Below, piece by piece: positions 35,127 to 45,098 of a DNA stretch of 64,000 bases (the first letter of the stretch is position 1; every line of letters starts with the position of its first letter). The stretch comes from Bordetella petrii (lineage in GTDB: Bacteria; Pseudomonadota; Gammaproteobacteria; Burkholderiales; Burkholderiaceae_B): positions 124,001 to 188,000 of the forward strand of contig WMBV01000002.1 of the NCBI GenBank assembly GCA_017745595.1, given 5' to 3'. A program made the position numbers and the translations under genes. Under the pieces are notes generated by a model. That model did not search any database. It was not told the origin of the DNA and saw only the letters and a list, made by a program, of their open reading frames with translations.

Positions 35127-35888
35127 ATGCCTTATGACAACCGCTTGCAGAAAAATTCCCTGGCCGACCAGGCCGCGCGCCTACCGGCCGCCTGGCAGGC
35201 CGCCTGGCAGGACCCGCCGGTCGCCCGCGCCTTGGCCGACGTCACGGCCTACGTCGAACAGCGCCTGGGCGCCGGCGCGGTGGTGTACCCCGCCACGCCG
35301 TTCCGCGCGCTGGACGGCCTGGCGCTCGCCGACGTGCGGGTCGTGATTCTGGGCCAGGACCCCTACCACGGCCCGGGCCAGGCACAGGGCCTGGCGTTTT
35401 CGGTGCCCGACGACAGCAAGCGCCCGCCCAGCCTGCGCAATATCTTCAACCAGATCGCCCAGGACTGCCCCGGCACGCCGCTGCCGCGGGGCAATGATTT
35501 GTCGCGTTGGACGCGCCAGGGCGTGTTGCTGTTGAACACCTGCCTGACGGTAGAAGACGGCCAGCCGGCCTCGCATGCCAAGCGCGGCTGGGAAATCGTG
35601 ACCGACGCCCTGATCGGCCTGGTGGCGCGCGACCCGTCGCCCAAGGCGTTCCTGCTGTGGGGCGCGCATGCCCAGGCCAAGCAAGTGTTGTTGCCCAGCC
35701 ACAGCGGCCACCTGGTACTGACGGCCAATCACCCGTCGCCGCTGTCGGCCCGCCGCCCGCCGGTGCCCTTCGTGGGCTGCGGCCACTTCGCGCGGGTGAA
35801 CGCATGGCTGGCCGAACAAGGCAAAACCCCTATTGACTGGACGATCGAAGATACTGGCTATATACGCCAAGGCGATTTCGGGTTATGA
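35127..35888 (+). CDS. ung: Uracil-DNA glycosylase
   Basis: Ung removes uracil from DNA at the start of base excision repair. The 253-residue protein has the water-activating motif GQDPYHGPGQAQGLAFSV and the HPSPLSARR loop that grips the DNA, with a late Phe/Asn-rich middle (LLLNTCLTVEDGQPASH). The ATG at 35127 gives the expected length. It is divergent from the small exported protein. Confidence 0.97.
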   Translation: MPYDNRLQKNSLADQAARLPAAWQAAWQDPPVARALADVTAYVEQRLGAGAVVYPATPFRALDGLALADVRVVILGQDPYHGPGQAQGLAFSVPDDSKRPPSLRNIFNQIAQDCPGTPLPRGNDLSRWTRQGVLLLNTCLTVEDGQPASHAKRGWEIVTDALIGLVARDPSPKAFLLWGAHAQAKQVLLPSHSGHLVLTANHPSPLSARRPPVPFVGCGHFARVNAWLAEQGKTPIDWTIEDTGYIRQGDFGL

Positions 35889-36150
35889 TCGCGGCACTGC
35901 ACAAAATTTTGTCCGGCATTCATCGCGCCGTTGCGCGAGTTCCACGCAGTCCGTCGGGTCACCATTCCGACCCCATGCCGGGCACCATCGATTCCTGACC
36001 TCCTTTCCTTTCGCCTCGCGTCCCTGTTCGACGCGCCGCGCGCACGGTTGATCCGGTCGGCCCGATGCTCCATCAACCGTCGCCCGGATCCGGCCGCTTA
36101 TCCTTCGGCTAGCCCGGCACATGCGCCGCCATGCGCGGCAAGGACAAGTA
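35889..36150 (+). other. Long leader ahead of the helicase gene
   Basis: About 260 bases lie between ung and the helicase ATG, with an AAGGA ribosome site at the end. Cold-induced RNA helicases often have long structured 5' leaders, and this one could be such a leader. I see no specific cold-box or known riboswitch in it. Confidence 0.3.
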
Positions 36151-37914
36151 ATGTCTTTCGAAACCCTGGGTCTGGCTCCCTCTCTTCTGTCCGCCCTGCA
36201 AGAAGCCGGCTTTGCCGCGCCCACCCCCGTCCAGGCCGCCGCCATCCCGCAAGCGCTGGCCGGCCACGACCTGATGGTGTCTTCGCAAACCGGCAGCGGC
36301 AAAACCGCCGCCTTCATGCTGCCCGCCCTGAACCGCATCGCGGGCCAGCCCGGCAACAAGGGCGTCGGCGTGCAAGTGCTGGTGCTGACCCCCACCCGCG
36401 AACTGGCCCTGCAAGTCACTGACGCCACCGGCTCGTACGGCCGCAACCTGCCCGGCCTGCGTACCGCCACCGTCGTGGGCGGCATGCCCTACGGCGCGCA
36501 ACTGAAGGCCCTGTCGCGCCGCGTCGACGTGCTGGTGGCCACCCCCGGCCGCCTGATCGACCACCTGAAGGCCGGCCGCGTCAAGCTGAACACCGTGCAC
36601 ACCCTGGTGCTGGACGAAGCCGACCGCATGCTCGACATGGGCTTCATCGAAGACATCGAGACCATCGTCGAGCGCCTGCCCCAAGAGCGCCAGACGCTGC
36701 TGTTCTCGGCCACGCTGGACGGCACCGTGGCCAAGCTGGCCGCGCGCATGATGCGCGAACCGCAACGCATCGAAATGGCGGGCCAGAAAGAAAAGCACAC
36801 CAACATCACGCAAAGCCTGCTGTACGCCGACGACGCCAGCCACAAGATGCAGTTGCTGGACCACGTGCTGCGCGACGCCAAGCTGGACCAGGCCATCGTC
36901 TTCACCGCCACCAAGCGCGGCGCCGACGACCTGGCGGGTCACCTGGCCGACCAGGGCTTCGCGGCGGCCGCCCTGCACGGCGACATGAACCAGCGCCAGC
37001 GCACCCGCACGCTGACCCAGCTGCAGCGCGGCCAACTGCGCATTCTGGTGGCCACCGACGTGGCGGCGCGCGGCATCGACGTGCAAGGCATCAGCCACGC
37101 CGTCAACTTCGACCTGCCCATGCAGGCCGAAGACTACGTGCACCGCATCGGGCGCACCGGCCGCGCCGGCCGCGAAGGCCTGGCCTTCACGCTGGCCACG
37201 CATGCCGAACGCCACAAGGTGCGCCGCATCGAGCATTACATCGGCCAGCCGATCACGCCTGAAACCATCGCCGGCCTGGAGCCGAAGCGTTCGCCGCGCC
37301 CCTACAGCGGCGGGCCCGGCCGCGGCGGCAAGCCGTTCGGCAAGCGTCCCGGCGGCTTCGGCGGAGACCGCCCGCAATCCGGGCGCGGCTTCCGTGCCGA
37401 CGCCCCGCGCGAAGGCGGCTGGCGCGGCCGCGACGAACGGCCCGCCCGTCCGTCCGGCGACCGCGATTTCCGCCCCGCGCGCGCCTTCGGCGACCGCCCC
37501 CACAACGACTGGCGCGCCGAGCGCGACGCCCGCCCCGCGGCTGGCTACGAAGGCCGTCCGCAACGCGACGGCGGCCGCCGCGGTGAATTCCAGGCTCGCG
37601 GCGACTTCCAGCCGCGCCGCGAATTCCAGCCCCGGGGCGAGTTCCAGCCGCGTGGTGAATTCAAGCCCCGTGGCGAATTCCAGCCGCGCGGCGAGTTCAA
37701 GCCGCGCGGGGAATACCAGCCTCGCGGTGAATTCAAGCCCCGTGGCGAGTACCAGCAGCGCGGTGAATTCCAGCCGCGTCCGGCGCGCGATGGCGACTTC
37801 CATGGCGCCGAGCGCCGCCCCGGCGGTTTCCGCCCGTCGGCCAAGCCGTTCGCGCAACGCGCCGGCGGCCCGGCCAAGCACTACGGCAAGCCCGGCGGCT
37901 CCCGCCGCGGCTAA
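36151..37914 (+). CDS. DEAD-box RNA helicase, RhlE-like
   Basis: The 587-residue protein has the DEAD-box core: Q motif (APTPVQAAAIP), SSQTGSGKTAAF (I), PTRELALQV (Ia), TPGRLIDHL (Ib), VLDEADRMLDMGF (II), FSAT (III), and HRIGRTGRAGREG (VI). From about residue 375 comes a long basic Gly/Arg/Pro-rich tail with eleven copies of a hexapeptide near RGEFQP. Such tails bind RNA and help assemble ribonucleoprotein complexes. The ATG at 36151 follows AAGGA. Confidence 0.93.
   Translation: MSFETLGLAPSLLSALQEAGFAAPTPVQAAAIPQALAGHDLMVSSQTGSGKTAAFMLPALNRIAGQPGNKGVGVQVLVLTPTRELALQVTDATGSYGRNLPGLRTATVVGGMPYGAQLKALSRRVDVLVATPGRLIDHLKAGRVKLNTVHTLVLDEADRMLDMGFIEDIETIVERLPQERQTLLFSATLDGTVAKLAARMMREPQRIEMAGQKEKHTNITQSLLYADDASHKMQLLDHVLRDAKLDQAIVFTATKRGADDLAGHLADQGFAAAALHGDMNQRQRTRTLTQLQRGQLRILVATDVAARGIDVQGISHAVNFDLPMQAEDYVHRIGRTGRAGREGLAFTLATHAERHKVRRIEHYIGQPITPETIAGLEPKRSPRPYSGGPGRGGKPFGKRPGGFGGDRPQSGRGFRADAPREGGWRGRDERPARPSGDRDFRPARAFGDRPHNDWRAERDARPAAGYEGRPQRDGGRRGEFQARGDFQPRREFQPRGEFQPRGEFKPRGEFQPRGEFKPRGEYQPRGEFKPRGEYQQRGEFQPRPARDGDFHGAERRPGGFRPSAKPFAQRAGGPAKHYGKPGGSRRG
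37579..37776 (+). repeat. Tandem 18-bp coding repeat in the helicase tail
   Basis: Eleven in-frame 18-base units encode RGEFQP or close variants (RGDFQP, RREFQP, RGEFKP, RGEYQP, RGEYQQ). The units are similar but not identical at DNA level, so length variation between strains is likely. The repeat gives the tail a regular charge pattern. Confidence 0.9.
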
Positions 37915-37953
37915 GCCGGCCCGCGGCAGGGGCGACATGGGACAATAGCGCCC

Positions 37954-39147
37954 ATGCACCGCCCCGCCGCTTCTCTTCCCTCTCTCGATCCCGACAGCGC
38001 GCGCCACAGTGCGCGCGTGGCCGCGCACCTGCGCCAGGCCATTGCCGCCGCCGGCGGCTGGCTGCCGTTCGAACAATGGATGGCCCAGGCCCTGTATGCG
38101 CCCGGCCTGGGCTATTACGCCGCGGGCAGCGTCAAGCTGGCCTCGTCACAGGCCACGCCGGCGCGGGGCCTGCCCATCGCGGCCGGCGACTTCATTACCG
38201 CCCCCGAACTGACCCCGCTGTTCGGCCACACGGTGGCGCGGCAGGCCGCGCAGATCCTGGCCGATGCGGACAGCGACGTCGTACTGGAATTCGGCGCCGG
38301 CACCGGCGCGCTGGCCGATAGCGTGCTGGCCGGGCTGGACGCGCAGGGCCTGTCCGCCCAATACCGCATCATCGAAGTGTCGGCCGACCTGCGCGCCCGC
38401 CAACAGGCGCGCCTGGCCCCGTACGGCGCGCGCGTGCAATGGCTGGATGCCCTGCCGGCCGCGTTCGCGGGCTGCGTGCTGGCCAACGAGGTGCTCGACG
38501 CCATGCCCGTGTCGCTGTTTTGCTTCGATGCCGACGGCGCGCTGCGCGAACGCGGCGTGGCGCTGGACGCGGCCGGCGAGTTCGCCTGGGCCGACCGCCC
38601 CGCCGGCGAACCGCTGGCCCGCGCGGTGGCGGCGCGCATGCCGCCCTTGCCCAGCTACGTATCCGAAATCAATCTGCAGGCCGAGGCCTGGATGCGGGCC
38701 ATGGGCGGCTGGCTGGCCCGCGGCGCCGCCCTGCTGTTCGACTACGGCTTCCCGCGCCACGAGTACTACCATCCGCAGCGCGCCGGCGGCACCTTGATGT
38801 GCCACTTGCGCCACCACGCCCACGCCGACCCGCTGGCCGCCCCCGGCGTGCAGGACATCACCGCCCACGTCGACTTCACCGCCATGGCCGACGCGGCGCT
38901 CGAGGCCGGCCTGCAGGTGCTGGGCTATACCTCGCAGGCGCGGTTCCTGATGAATGCGGGCCTGCCCGAACTGCTGGCGCGCCATGACCCCGCCGACGTG
39001 CGCAACTATGCGCAAACCGTGGCGCCGGTGCAGAAACTGCTCAGCGAAGCCGAAATGGGCGAACTGTTCAAGGTACTGGCCGTCGGGCGCGGCATCCAGG
39101 CGCCGCTGCGCGGCTTCGCGCGCGGCGACCGGCTGGCGTCGCTTTAA
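37954..39147 (+). CDS. MidA/NDUFAF7-family SAM-dependent methyltransferase
   Basis: The 397-residue protein has the family start (AAGGWLPFEQWMAQALYAPGLGYYAAGS), SAM-binding motif VLEFGAGTGALADSVLAG, VLANEVLDAMPVSLF and a C-terminal RGDRLASL. In mitochondria its relative methylates an arginine of a complex I subunit; the bacterial substrate is not known. It follows the helicase by about 40 bases and may share its transcript. Confidence 0.87.
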   Translation: MHRPAASLPSLDPDSARHSARVAAHLRQAIAAAGGWLPFEQWMAQALYAPGLGYYAAGSVKLASSQATPARGLPIAAGDFITAPELTPLFGHTVARQAAQILADADSDVVLEFGAGTGALADSVLAGLDAQGLSAQYRIIEVSADLRARQQARLAPYGARVQWLDALPAAFAGCVLANEVLDAMPVSLFCFDADGALRERGVALDAAGEFAWADRPAGEPLARAVAARMPPLPSYVSEINLQAEAWMRAMGGWLARGAALLFDYGFPRHEYYHPQRAGGTLMCHLRHHAHADPLAAPGVQDITAHVDFTAMADAALEAGLQVLGYTSQARFLMNAGLPELLARHDPADVRNYAQTVAPVQKLLSEAEMGELFKVLAVGRGIQAPLRGFARGDRLASL

Positions 39148-39156
39148 AGCCAGGAC

Positions 39157-39340
39157 AGGTATCAGGCTCCGTAGGTGCCTCAAGTCAGGTGTCAGGCTCC
39201 CGCAGGGTGCCTGACACCGATGTAGGGAGACAGTCTGGATACCGGACAGGTGTCAGGCTCCGTAGGTGCCTGACACCGCCGTGTGCGGAAAATCTCGGTC
39301 AAGCTTCGGTGTCTGACACCCTGCGGGAGTCAGACACCTG
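39157..39340. repeat. Dispersed hairpin repeat, locus 8 (three hairpins plus a half)
   Basis: A half-copy at about 39158-39180 (GGTATCAGGC ... GTAGGTGCCT) leads into hairpins at 39188-39218 (arms GGTGTCAGGC and GCCTGACACC), 39249-39277 (shorter CC-GTA-GG core) and 39308-39338 (arms GGTGTCTGAC and GTCAGACACC). This is the largest locus in the window. It separates the convergent methyltransferase and fusion genes. Confidence 0.9.
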
Positions 39341-39362
39341 CTTTACACCTGCTTTTAGACAG

Positions 39363-42300
39363 CTATCCAGCGGAATCCACGCCCACTGGGCGCACCGCGG
39401 GATAATCGAACGTGCCTTCCAGGTGCGCCCGCCCGGGCTGGTACAGCCGCAATGTCAAGTAAAACCCCTGGCCGGCCGGCGCGGGCAGCCAGTTCTTGCC
39501 GGGTCCGGGATCTTCGGCCTGGATCCAGATGCTCAGCCCACCGTCGGTATCATGGCGCAGGCCCGGCGTGCGGTCGCCGACAGAGTGCCGGCCGATGGGG
39601 TTCGCCGCCAGCAGGCAGTCGCTGCGCCGATACAGGGTGATCGACCAAAAGGCGCCCACCTCGGGCCCGCCGCCGGGGGGAAAGCGAAGCACGTAGCGCC
39701 GCGCCCCCGTCAAAGGTTCACCCTGGGCATCGACTTCGGCCATGATGTACATGGCCTCGTCGATGCCCAGCGTGCCGATCCAGTTGCGCGCAACGCGCGC
39801 GCGCGTCACGATGTCGTCTCCGAAGCTAGTGCGCACGGCAACCGCCGTCGTCCAGCCGCCCCCCAGTTCCGACGGCTGCGCAATATCGCGCAGTTCGGTG
39901 TAGACCTCGGCCAGGGCGGACTGCAGTTCTTGCATGGAAGGCCACGGCGGCAGGGCCACCGCGGACGGATTCCGTTGCAGCATGGTGTCCAGCACGCGCC
40001 GGTATTCGCGGGCGTCCGGCACGCCGGTGTCGCGGTTGTCGAACAGCGTGTCGATGCGCGACAGCGCGGAAGCGCCGTCCAGCCGATAGATGGCAAAGCG
40101 GTCTTGCAGGGCATGGACTTCGGCCAGGTCGGCCGGGTTGGCATCGACCAGGATGCGGCCGATGACCCACACATCGTCGCTGGGCGCGCTGACCACGTGC
40201 ATGCCCGCCGGCACCGCGCCTTGCCAGCCAGGGCCGTGCACCAGCAGGCGCTGCGCATCGCCGCCCGTGGTGCGCCGCCCGGCGTAGGCCCAGGGATTGG
40301 TCCAGGCATCGAGAAACCCCAGCACCCAGTAACGGCGCCCCATTTCGGGAACCTCGATGATCAGCGGCCCCGCCGACAGGTCCAGCCACGCATTGGTGAA
40401 CAGCGTGTCGTTGTTCGGCGTCACTACCTCTTTATCTTCGGGGCCGCGCAGGCGCCGGGTATGCGTGAACTGGTTCACCCAGCGCATCCGCGACGCGGCA
40501 CTGTCGCCCGCAAAGCCGGCGGCAGGATGCCTGCGCGCCGTATTCGACGCGCGCATGCGCGCCATTTCAAACAGCGGCAGGGTGGTCATTACCGCCGTCC
40601 GCGCGGACGGCGCCGCGGCAGAAGCGCCATGGGGCAGCAATACCGCGTCCAACGCACATGCCCCCTGGCCCGCGGGCAACACCACGAACGGGTTCAGCTC
40701 CACGGAATCCAGCGTATCGGCGGCCGCCAGCGCAAACCGGGAAAGCCCCACGATCGCCTGGGCCAATGCATCGACGTCCGCCGGTGCCGCCCCCCGGAAA
40801 CCGCTGAACAGCGGGGCAATTTTCAACTCTCGGATCATCTCGCGCGCCTGCCGGAGATCTACCGGAGCAAGCCGGAAGGACACGTCTTTCTGCAGCTCGA
40901 CATTCACGCCCCCGCTGCCCAACATGACGACCGTTCCCAGGACTGGGTCGCGGCGTGCCCCAAGAATACATTCCACTCCGCCCCGCACCATCGGCGCGAC
41001 CAGTACGCCCTGCAGGCGGGCATGGGGGGCGGCCTTGCGGACCGCCGCCATGATGCGGTCGTACGCCAAGCCCGCCTCGCGCGCATCGCGGATATTCAGT
41101 ACCACGCCGCCCGTGTCGCTCTTGTGCGTGATATCGGCCGACAGCACTTTCATTACCGCCGGAAAACCCAGCGTTCGCGCCTGGACGATCGCGTCTTCGC
41201 GCGAATGCGCGCAAAGCGTGGAAACTACCGGTATGCCGCTATCCCTCAGTACCTGCATGGCGTCGGCCTCGCTATAGCCCCCCGGGCGCAACGCCACGGC
41301 GGGGTTCGGCGCGCTCGCTGCGGGCGCCTCCGGCCGCTGCCGGTGGGCCTGGAAAAAACGCATGGCGGCCAGGACACGAATCGCCCGGGCCGGGTCGGAA
41401 TAGCACAGGCATCCCTCGGCCTCGAGCGCGCGGTGCTGCGCGGCATCGGCCAAGGTACTGAATATGACCAGCGTCCCCGGGAATTCGCGCCGCAAGTCGC
41501 GGGCCAGCGCTTGCTGCACCGCCAGCATGGCGGACGTGCCGCCGAATGCCGCCAGGAAGATCAGCAGGCTTCCATGGCCCGCCTCGCCCAGCATCGCGCG
41601 CGCCGCAGTTCCGAGCAGCGCGGGGTCGGCCGTCACCTGTCCGGTCAGGTCGACCGGATTCTGGGTGGCCGCCAGCGGCGCGCGGGCCCGGATCAGCGCT
41701 TGCGCGGCGGCGGGCAATTCGGCGACGTCCAGCCCCGCCTCGGTGGCATCGTCGGCCATCATGACTCCGACGCCGCCCGACACCGTCAGGAGGCCCACGC
41801 GGGTATTGGCGGGCAGCCCGGACACGGCAAGGCCATGGGCGATGTCGAAGAACTCTTCAATGGTGCGGGCACGCCACGCGCCATGCTGGCGGAACAGCGC
41901 CTGGTACACCTCGTCGTCTCCGGCGATGGCGGCGGTGTGCGATGCCGCCGCCATCGCGCCCAGCGCCGTGCGGCCCACCTTCACCACCACCACGGGCTTG
42001 CCCGCGGCACGCGCCAGGTCGAGTGCCTGCCTGAGCTTCCGGCCGTCGCGGCATCCTTCCAGATAGGCCATGATGACCTGCGTGGCCGGGTCGCGCGCCA
42101 TCCAGGCGATGCAATCGGCCACGTCGATGTCGGACTCGTTGCCGGTGGTCACCCACATGGACAGGCCCACATCGCGTTGGCGTGCCATCGCATAGGCATA
42201 GGCGCCGAACGCGCCGCTTTGGCTGACCAGGCCCACCTTGCCCGCCCTGGCCAGCCCGGTCGACAAGACCGGCGAGAAAGTGGCATACACCGACCGCGCG

Positions 42301-42719
42301 ACGTTCATGAAGCCCAGGCAATTGGGGCCCAGCAGCCGGATGCCCGCCGCGCGGGCTTTTTCGGCAAAGGCGCGCTGCGCGATTTCGCCCTGCGCGCCTA
42401 TTTCGGCGTAACCCGCCGAAAACATAACGATATTCTTCACGCCCGCCGCAATGGCATCGTCGAGCGCCGCGCCGGCGCCCGAGGCGGGAATGGCGAAAAT
42501 CGCCAAGTCTATCGGCCGGCCGATGGCCTGCAGCGACGCGTACGCCCTGCGCCCTTCGATTTCTTCCACCCTGGCGTTGACGGGATAGATGTCGCCGCCA
42601 TAGCCGTGTTCGACCAGATATCGCACCGGCACGGCGCCGATTTTGCTGGACTGGGACGAGGCGCCGACGACGGCGATGGCACGCGGCGATAGAAAAGAAT
42701 CGAGATCTGGCAGAGTCAT
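39363..42719 (-). CDS. Fusion of an ADP-forming-type acyl-CoA ligase with DUF1254/DUF1214 domains
   Basis: The 1,118-residue product is two proteins in one frame. Residues 1 to about 700 are an NDP-forming acyl-CoA synthetase: CoA-binding domain (AIAVVGASSQSSKIGAVPVRYL), PNCLGFMN, the His region ASHTAAIAGDDEVYQ, and an ATP-grasp part from GGYSEADAMQVLRDSGIPVV through DSVELNPFVV. Residues about 710-1118 are DUF1254 (NQFTHTRRL, VVTPNNDTLFTNAWLDLSAGPLIIEVP, FLDAWTNPWAYAGRRTTGG) and DUF1214 (YVLRFPPGGGPEVGAFWSITLYRRSD). The second half normally has its own signal peptide, which is missing. An ATG at 40589 could be a separate start. No stop interrupts the frame. Confidence 0.85.
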   Translation of the reverse strand: MTLPDLDSFLSPRAIAVVGASSQSSKIGAVPVRYLVEHGYGGDIYPVNARVEEIEGRRAYASLQAIGRPIDLAIFAIPASGAGAALDDAIAAGVKNIVMFSAGYAEIGAQGEIAQRAFAEKARAAGIRLLGPNCLGFMNVARSVYATFSPVLSTGLARAGKVGLVSQSGAFGAYAYAMARQRDVGLSMWVTTGNESDIDVADCIAWMARDPATQVIMAYLEGCRDGRKLRQALDLARAAGKPVVVVKVGRTALGAMAAASHTAAIAGDDEVYQALFRQHGAWRARTIEEFFDIAHGLAVSGLPANTRVGLLTVSGGVGVMMADDATEAGLDVAELPAAAQALIRARAPLAATQNPVDLTGQVTADPALLGTAARAMLGEAGHGSLLIFLAAFGGTSAMLAVQQALARDLRREFPGTLVIFSTLADAAQHRALEAEGCLCYSDPARAIRVLAAMRFFQAHRQRPEAPAASAPNPAVALRPGGYSEADAMQVLRDSGIPVVSTLCAHSREDAIVQARTLGFPAVMKVLSADITHKSDTGGVVLNIRDAREAGLAYDRIMAAVRKAAPHARLQGVLVAPMVRGGVECILGARRDPVLGTVVMLGSGGVNVELQKDVSFRLAPVDLRQAREMIRELKIAPLFSGFRGAAPADVDALAQAIVGLSRFALAAADTLDSVELNPFVVLPAGQGACALDAVLLPHGASAAAPSARTAVMTTLPLFEMARMRASNTARRHPAAGFAGDSAASRMRWVNQFTHTRRLRGPEDKEVVTPNNDTLFTNAWLDLSAGPLIIEVPEMGRRYWVLGFLDAWTNPWAYAGRRTTGGDAQRLLVHGPGWQGAVPAGMHVVSAPSDDVWVIGRILVDANPADLAEVHALQDRFAIYRLDGASALSRIDTLFDNRDTGVPDAREYRRVLDTMLQRNPSAVALPPWPSMQELQSALAEVYTELRDIAQPSELGGGWTTAVAVRTSFGDDIVTRARVARNWIGTLGIDEAMYIMAEVDAQGEPLTGARRYVLRFPPGGGPEVGAFWSITLYRRSDCLLAANPIGRHSVGDRTPGLRHDTDGGLSIWIQAEDPGPGKNWLPAPAGQGFYLTLRLYQPGRAHLEGTFDYPAVRPVGVDSAG

Positions 42720-42906
42720 GGGCGGTGGGTCAAGAGGCGGGGGCGGACCACTGCAATCGATATCCGCGCCCTGCGTAGTCGAGGCTGGCCGCCTAAGATA
42801 CGCGCCCGTTTTCTATCAGACAATACGAATTTTCCGAGCCTTTTATAGGATTATCTTATTTATCGGCTTGCCCTTTGCGACGGCCTGCACGTGCCTGGCG
42901 CCCGGC

Positions 42907-43812
42907 CTAGGCTCCGCCGCGGCCGGCCGGCGCGGTTTCCAGTACATAGTTCAGGAAGCTTTCCACTGCGGGCGACAAAAACGACCGGTCGCGGGCGAAC
43001 AGCGCAATGCGCCAGGTCACGGTGGGCTGGCATAACGGCCGGAACACCAGGCCAAACCCTTCGACCAGGGAACGCGCCATGGACGGACAGATGACAAAGC
43101 CAGACCGTACCCGCAACAATGCCAGGGCCGTATTGACGCGATGCACCGGCACGATGTCTGCGGGATGGTGGCGCGACGGCACATTGCTCAGCACATTGCG
43201 CGCCAGGTTGGGCATGTAGTTGATCAACGGCCGCGCACGCAGTGCCTTCCAGCTGACCGACTCCTCCGCGGCCAGCGGATCATCGGGGCGCAGCACCGCC
43301 CAGAGCGGATCGACGCGAATGAGGTGGGCGTGCACCGCCTCGTCGGCCAGCACGCCCGCCGGGCCGAAACCGAGGTCGGTGCCGCCATTGTGCAAGCCGG
43401 CCAGCACCTGCTCGATCGGCACGTCCTCGAACCGGACATCCACGCCCGGATGGCGCGCCCCGTAGCCGGCGATCAGTTCGGGCAGCAAGGTGCACGAAAG
43501 GGTCTCGGGCGCCGCCACGCGCACCACGCCCCGGCGCAGCTCTTTCAGGTTGGTCACGCTGTCCAGGGCTTCGTCCAGGTTGACCAGCACGCGGCGCACC
43601 AGGGGCTCGAACGCGGCCCCGACCACCGAGGCGCCGACGCTGCGCGTATTGCGATCCAGCAGCCGCACGCCCAGGCGGCTTTCCAGCTCTTTGACCAGGC
43701 CGCTCAGCGCCGCCTGCGACAGGTGCATGGAATCGGCCGCCTCGGAAAAGCTGCCGCACTCGAGCACGGCGATAAAGGCCCGCAATTGCCGCAATGTGAC
43801 TTCGAACGCCAT
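42907..43812 (-). CDS. LysR-family transcriptional regulator
   Basis: The 301-residue protein has the LysR winged helix at residues about 6-65 (LRQLRAFIAVLECGSFSEAADSMHLSQAALSGLVKELESRLGVRLLDR) and an effector domain. It is divergent from a Bug receptor gene, with 197 bp between, and 187 bp upstream of the fusion gene on the same strand. It may regulate either. The C-terminal part (SFLSPAVESFLNYVLE) is typical of the family. Confidence 0.88.
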   Translation of the reverse strand: MAFEVTLRQLRAFIAVLECGSFSEAADSMHLSQAALSGLVKELESRLGVRLLDRNTRSVGASVVGAAFEPLVRRVLVNLDEALDSVTNLKELRRGVVRVAAPETLSCTLLPELIAGYGARHPGVDVRFEDVPIEQVLAGLHNGGTDLGFGPAGVLADEAVHAHLIRVDPLWAVLRPDDPLAAEESVSWKALRARPLINYMPNLARNVLSNVPSRHHPADIVPVHRVNTALALLRVRSGFVICPSMARSLVEGFGLVFRPLCQPTVTWRIALFARDRSFLSPAVESFLNYVLETAPAGRGGA

Positions 43813-44009
43813 GGGAGGTCCTTTGCCGAGGCAGGAAGGAAGAAAACCAATTTATAACCCAGGGTTTTAGGTCATCAATAATTTGAAAATTGTCCTAATA
43901 GAACCCGCCCTCTATCATCGCCTCTCGAGCTTCGTGCGGGCCTCGATTTCTTGCGGACACGGCGGCGAACGCTCCATTTTCATTCTTATTCGAACGACCG
44001 GAGACAACC

Positions 44010-44990
44010 ATGAAAATGAGTCGAAGAACGCTATTGGGCGCCGCCGCCGCGGCAGCCTGCGCCGGCCTGGTGCCGCGCGTGCGGGCGCAAGGCGACTGGC
44101 CCGCCCGCACGGTGAAGATCGTTGCGCCATACGGGGCCGGAGGCCCCAACGACCTCTCGGCCCGGCTGCTCGGCGAATATCTGACAAAACGCCTCGGCCA
44201 GGCTTTCATCGTGGAAAACAAGGCGGGCGCGGGCACCCGGCTGGGCAACGAATATGTGGCCCACGCCCCGGCCGACGGCTACACGATCCTGTATGCCGCC
44301 GCGCCCTATTCCACGCTGCAGGCCTTGTACGGCAAGCTGGGCTACGACCCCAAGAAGGATTTGCAGCCGGTGGCCATGTCGGCCACGGTTCCGCTGTTTC
44401 TGGTGGTCAACGCGAAATCGCCGGCGAAGACTGCACAAGAGCTGATTGCCTACGGAAAATCGCGGGCCGACGGCCTGACCTTCGGTTCGCCCGGCAATGG
44501 CTCGCTGCCTCACCTGGCCTCGGAACTGTTCCTGCGCGATGCCGATGTAAAGGGCCTGACCGTGCAGTACCGCGGCGACGTCATGGCCTACACCGATCTG
44601 TTGGCCGGCCGCCTCGATGCCACGCTTACCGCCATCACGGCCGCGCTGCCCCATATCGAAAGCGGCAAACTGCGGGTGCTGGGTGTCGCATCGGCCGAAC
44701 GCAGCGCGATCTATCCGCAAGCCGCCACGCTGCGGGAACAGGGCCTGCCCAATGTGATCGCTGCCGGATGGTACGGGTTCATGGCGCCGGCCGGCGTGCC
44801 AGCCGCCATCGTTCAGCGCCTGGATACGGAAATCAACCGGGCCTTGGCGGATCCCGACATCCGCCAGCGTTTCCTGGCGCAAGGCATGGAGCCGCACCCG
44901 GGCAGCGCCATGGACTTCGGCAAATTCATCGATGCCGAAATGAGCAAGTGGACAGACGTGATCCAGAAAGCCGGCATCCGCGGCGGATAG
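44010..44990 (+). CDS. Bug-family tripartite tricarboxylate receptor
   Basis: The 326-residue protein has a twin-arginine-like signal peptide (MKMSRRTLLGAAAAAACAGLVPRVRA) and the Bug pattern (WPARTVKIVAPYGAGGPNDLSARLLGEYLTKRLGQAFIVENKAGAG). Bug proteins bind carboxylic acids or similar solutes in the periplasm and are greatly expanded in Bordetella relatives. No TctA or TctB membrane partner is adjacent, so its transport partner is unknown. It is divergent from a LysR gene, a common arrangement. Confidence 0.9.
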   Translation: MKMSRRTLLGAAAAAACAGLVPRVRAQGDWPARTVKIVAPYGAGGPNDLSARLLGEYLTKRLGQAFIVENKAGAGTRLGNEYVAHAPADGYTILYAAAPYSTLQALYGKLGYDPKKDLQPVAMSATVPLFLVVNAKSPAKTAQELIAYGKSRADGLTFGSPGNGSLPHLASELFLRDADVKGLTVQYRGDVMAYTDLLAGRLDATLTAITAALPHIESGKLRVLGVASAERSAIYPQAATLREQGLPNVIAAGWYGFMAPAGVPAAIVQRLDTEINRALADPDIRQRFLAQGMEPHPGSAMDFGKFIDAEMSKWTDVIQKAGIRGG

Positions 44991-45098
44991 CCCCGCGAAG
45001 GCCGGACGCGCCCCCCTTCGGTCGAACATATGTCTACGCGGCATCTGCGCGGCGACTGGCTGGCATCGCTCTAAGCCAGGTGGCCGCCGGGTGTGGCC

